DNA of 8,869 nucleotides from positions 42,365 to 51,233 of the forward strand of contig PBCB01000023.1 in the NCBI GenBank assembly GCA_002717765.1, read 5' to 3'. This document shows, piece by piece, positions 6,848-8,869 of this stretch (position 1 is its first letter; every line of letters begins with the position of its first letter). Origin of the DNA: Fidelibacterota bacterium (GTDB taxonomy: Bacteria; Marinisomatota; Marinisomatia; Marinisomatales; TCS55). The position numbers were made by a program, and so were the translations under genes. Under the pieces are notes generated by a model, which saw only the letters and a list, made by a program, of their open reading frames with translations, ran no database searches and was not told where the DNA came from.

Positions 6848-7747
6848 ATGCCTCTTATAAATTCTATATTAGCTCGCGTTATGCCTTTTCTTCCTAAATG
6901 GGTGATCAAGCCATTTGCAAAGCCTTATGTAGCAGGTGAGAAAACAGAAGATGTCTTAGGTGTAGTTCAAGATCTAAATCGAAATGGCTTCTCATCAACT
7001 ATTGATATTCTTGGTGAATTTATAAAAACCAAAGATGAGGCTATTCAAATACGGAAACATTACTCAGAGTTAATAAAGGCAATTGCTAATACTAAACTAG
7101 ATAGTACAATTTCTGTCAAGCTTACACATCTAGGTTTGGAGTTAGATTATTCTTTTTGCAAAGACCAAATGATGAAGTTGGCTCAATCTGCAATAAAATA
7201 TGATGTTGGCATTACTATTGATATGGAAAGTTCAAAATACACTGATAATATTTACAAAATATATCAAGAAACATCATCAGTTTATTCAAAAATAGGTACC
7301 GTCACTCAGGCTTACTTGTATAGAAGTATTGATGATATAAAACAGTTGGACAGTCCTAATTTGAATTTGCGGATATGTAAAGGCATATATAAAGAGTCTT
7401 CTGAAATCGCAATTAAAGATCGGTTAAAAATAAATCAGAATTTTGAAAAATTAGCTCAAGCTATTTTTAATGGAAAGGGCTATCTTTGTCTTGCTACGCA
7501 TGATTTAAATTTAATCTGGAAACTTGAAGAATGGATTAGAAATAATAATATTTCACCAGATAGATTTGAATTTCAAGTTTTGTTTGGTGTTCCAATGGGC
7601 AATACTTTAAATCAATTAAAATCTAAGGGATATAAAATAACTGTTTATGTCCCATATGGAAAATCATGGTTCGATTATTCCATTCGGCGACTAAAAGAGA
7701 ATCCGAAAATTATTTCGTACGTTTTAAAAAATCTTTTCAAAAAATAA
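6848..7747 (+). CDS. Proline dehydrogenase (monofunctional, FAD-dependent)
   Basis: Oxidises L-proline to pyrroline-5-carboxylate on a flavin TIM barrel and normally passes electrons to membrane quinone. The 299 residues match the single-domain Thermus/Deinococcus-type enzymes (about 300), not bifunctional PutA. Motifs run in order: SVKLTHLGLELD at 89-100 (K91), ITIDMESSKYTD at 122-133, TVTQAYLYRSIDDI at 151-164 (flavin side), LRICKGIYKE at 174-183, LATHDLNLI at 215-223 (H218), FEFQVLFGVP at 240-249. The C-terminal substrate motif YVPYGKSWFDYSIRRLKENP spans 268-287, with Y268, R280, R281 and E284. The N-terminal amphipathic segment (1-27) resembles family members. No Shine-Dalgarno is visible; the start rests on N-terminal similarity. 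No pyrroline-5-carboxylate dehydrogenase is adjacent. It is lysine rich and its coding sequence looks more AT rich than the nuo genes. Confidence 0.92.
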   Translation: MPLINSILARVMPFLPKWVIKPFAKPYVAGEKTEDVLGVVQDLNRNGFSSTIDILGEFIKTKDEAIQIRKHYSELIKAIANTKLDSTISVKLTHLGLELDYSFCKDQMMKLAQSAIKYDVGITIDMESSKYTDNIYKIYQETSSVYSKIGTVTQAYLYRSIDDIKQLDSPNLNLRICKGIYKESSEIAIKDRLKINQNFEKLAQAIFNGKGYLCLATHDLNLIWKLEEWIRNNNISPDRFEFQVLFGVPMGNTLNQLKSKGYKITVYVPYGKSWFDYSIRRLKENPKIISYVLKNLFKK

Positions 7748-7787
7748 TTAGTTTATTAACAAATAAATAATAATATATATTTACTAC

Positions 7788-8869
7788 ATGAATTCAATAC
7801 GTAATAAGCTTACTTTAAAAACAGCTGCTATTTTACTGTTTGTTTTTACAGGATCACTCTATGGTTCTGATGGTGATGCAAATTCAATCTCTTTCTTCTT
7901 GCTGGTAACTGGCCTTCTAGGCGGAATGGGTATGTTTTTGTATGGAATGGAAATGATGAGCGATGGAATGAAAGTGACAGCTGGAAATAGCATGAGAACT
8001 ATCCTTGAAAAATTAACATCTAACAAATATCTCGCTGTAGTTGTTGGGGCATTTGTCACGATGGTGATTCAGAGTAGTAGCGCTACCACTGTAATGCTGG
8101 TAAGCTTTGTTAATTCTGGACTTCTTGCTTTTTCACAAGCCCTTGGCGTCATACTCGGCTCTAATATAGGCAGTACGGTAACTGCACAAATTGTTGCATT
8201 CAAAGTAACTGATTATGCATTGCTTCTGATTGCAGCAGGATCACTAATGGCTCTTTTTTCAAAAAAAGATACTATAAAAAACTTAGGGTTCGTCATTTTA
8301 GGATTTGGACTACTTTTTTATGGAATGAAAGTAATGTCTGATACTATGAAGCCTTTGCGCTCCGATCCTGGATTCAACAGTATCCTAACAAGCTTTGAAA
8401 ATCCTTTTTTAGGGATTATGGCGGGAGCTATCTTTACTGCTCTTGTTCAAAGTAGTAGCGCAACAACAGGAATTGTGATCACACTTGCGAGCGGAGGGTC
8501 CATCACGCTCGAAGCGGGAATCCCTCTTATTTTTGGTGCAAACATTGGGACTTGTGTCACCGCACTTTTGGCTGGCTTAAATGCTTCACGAGATGCTAAG
8601 CGAGTTGCTGTTGCGCACGTAACATTTAATGTAATTGGAGTTTTGCTCTTCTGTTTTTGGATTCCAACATTTGCAGAATTTATTTCTCAAACCTCTCAAA
8701 ATATTCCTAGGCAAATTGCAAATGCACATACTTTCTTTAATATAGTTGCTTCAGTTGTTTTTATACCATTTACTGGATTTATCGCAAAAACAATCATACA
8801 CTATTTGCCCGATAAAGATTTGGATAGAAATATTGAAAAACCAGCGGTGCTACATCTAGATGAAAGCCT
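7788..8869 (+). CDS. Na+/phosphate cotransporter family protein (NptA/YjbB-like), C-terminus cut by window edge
   Basis: Inner-membrane carrier of the Na/Pi cotransporter II family. Visible are 360 codons plus two bases with no stop; family proteins often run to about 550-600 residues with a cytoplasmic PhoU-like C-terminal domain, which would lie beyond the edge. The family's duplicated transport unit is clear. QSSSATT occurs at 95-101 and again at 221-227. GSNIGST at 124-130 pairs with GANIGTC at 250-256. MFLYGMEMMSDGMK at 49-62 pairs with LFYGMKVMSDTMK at 176-188. Residues 1-27 look like a signal peptide or extra helix (basic start, hydrophobic 12-21, GSLYGSDG). The ATG is 40 bases after the proline dehydrogenase stop with no Shine-Dalgarno and no terminator between, so the two may be cotranscribed. 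Phosphate as substrate is inferred from family; some members do other things. Confidence 0.9.
   Translation, partial: MNSIRNKLTLKTAAILLFVFTGSLYGSDGDANSISFFLLVTGLLGGMGMFLYGMEMMSDGMKVTAGNSMRTILEKLTSNKYLAVVVGAFVTMVIQSSSATTVMLVSFVNSGLLAFSQALGVILGSNIGSTVTAQIVAFKVTDYALLLIAAGSLMALFSKKDTIKNLGFVILGFGLLFYGMKVMSDTMKPLRSDPGFNSILTSFENPFLGIMAGAIFTALVQSSSATTGIVITLASGGSITLEAGIPLIFGANIGTCVTALLAGLNASRDAKRVAVAHVTFNVIGVLLFCFWIPTFAEFISQTSQNIPRQIANAHTFFNIVASVVFIPFTGFIAKTIIHYLPDKDLDRNIEKPAVLHLDES
8070..8468 (+). repeat. Internal duplication of the transport motif within the Na/Pi carrier
   Basis: The two QSSSATT copies are encoded at 8070-8090 and 8448-8468 and share the DNA core AGTAGTAGCGC. The repeat reflects the family's ancestral gene duplication, with the two halves forming related transport units. 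It is not a recent tandem repeat, since flanking DNA differs. Confidence 0.7.

Noticed and set aside
7750..7787. Promoter in the 40-base gap before the Na/Pi carrier (TTAACA with TATATT)
   Set aside because: The spacing is about 14 bases, too short, and the gap is almost pure A/T, so such matches are expected by chance.
7859..8059. Minus-strand open frame of 66 codons
   Set aside because: It is antisense to the well-supported Na/Pi carrier and shows no family features.
1..8869. A novel defence, mobile or secondary-metabolism system
   Set aside because: Every substantial frame belongs to a known housekeeping family, there are no terminal repeats, integrase or transposase genes, tRNA-flanked breakpoints or repeat-spacer arrays, and composition changes only mildly.

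Overview
This is an AT-rich bacterial window with two divergent transcription blocks. Almost all of it is coding. The left three quarters (1-6683, minus strand) is one complex I (NADH:quinone oxidoreductase, type I) operon. Read in transcription order it is nuoA-nuoB-nuoC-nuoD-nuoH-nuoI-nuoJ-nuoK-nuoL, with nuoL cut by the window's left edge. Junctions are very tight: a 2-base gap, then overlaps of 4, 10 and 4, a gap of 3, then overlaps of 1, 1 and 4. That fits a single translationally coupled mRNA. All reading frames are intact, and the key ligands and proton-channel residues are present in every subunit I checked.

The gene order jumps from nuoD straight to nuoH. The NADH-oxidising module genes nuoE, nuoF and nuoG, which sit between D and H in the classical 14-gene operon, are absent there. 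The visible genes encode the quinone-reducing connecting module (B, C, D, I) and most of the membrane arm (A, H, J, K, L). nuoM and nuoN would be expected beyond the left edge.

A 164-base non-coding spacer (6684-6847) separates the operon from the rightward block. It holds a perfect 7-base inverted repeat with a 5-base loop, an 18-base AT-only palindrome touching the nuoA start codon, and promoter-like hexamers. Rightward lie a monofunctional proline dehydrogenase (6848-7747) and, 40 bases on, a Na+/phosphate cotransporter family protein (7788 to the right edge, truncated). Proline dehydrogenase passes electrons through FAD, normally to quinone, so the two divergent blocks plausibly feed the same quinone pool by different routes. 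The phosphate transporter has no obvious link to either.

Taxonomy: the subunit sequences (the NuoI sequence between its two clusters, the His-rich NuoL loop ending DPQDMRNMGG, the NuoB style) and the A..D-H..L order resemble Bacteroidota/Chlorobiota/Marinimicrobia (FCB-group) bacteria. The low GC and compactness suggest a streamlined, possibly marine lineage such as Marinimicrobia. This is recognition by eye and is only moderately supported.

I found no RNA gene, mobile element, CRISPR array, frameshift or clearly novel system. The most interesting points are the missing NADH module and the symmetric palindrome between the divergent genes.
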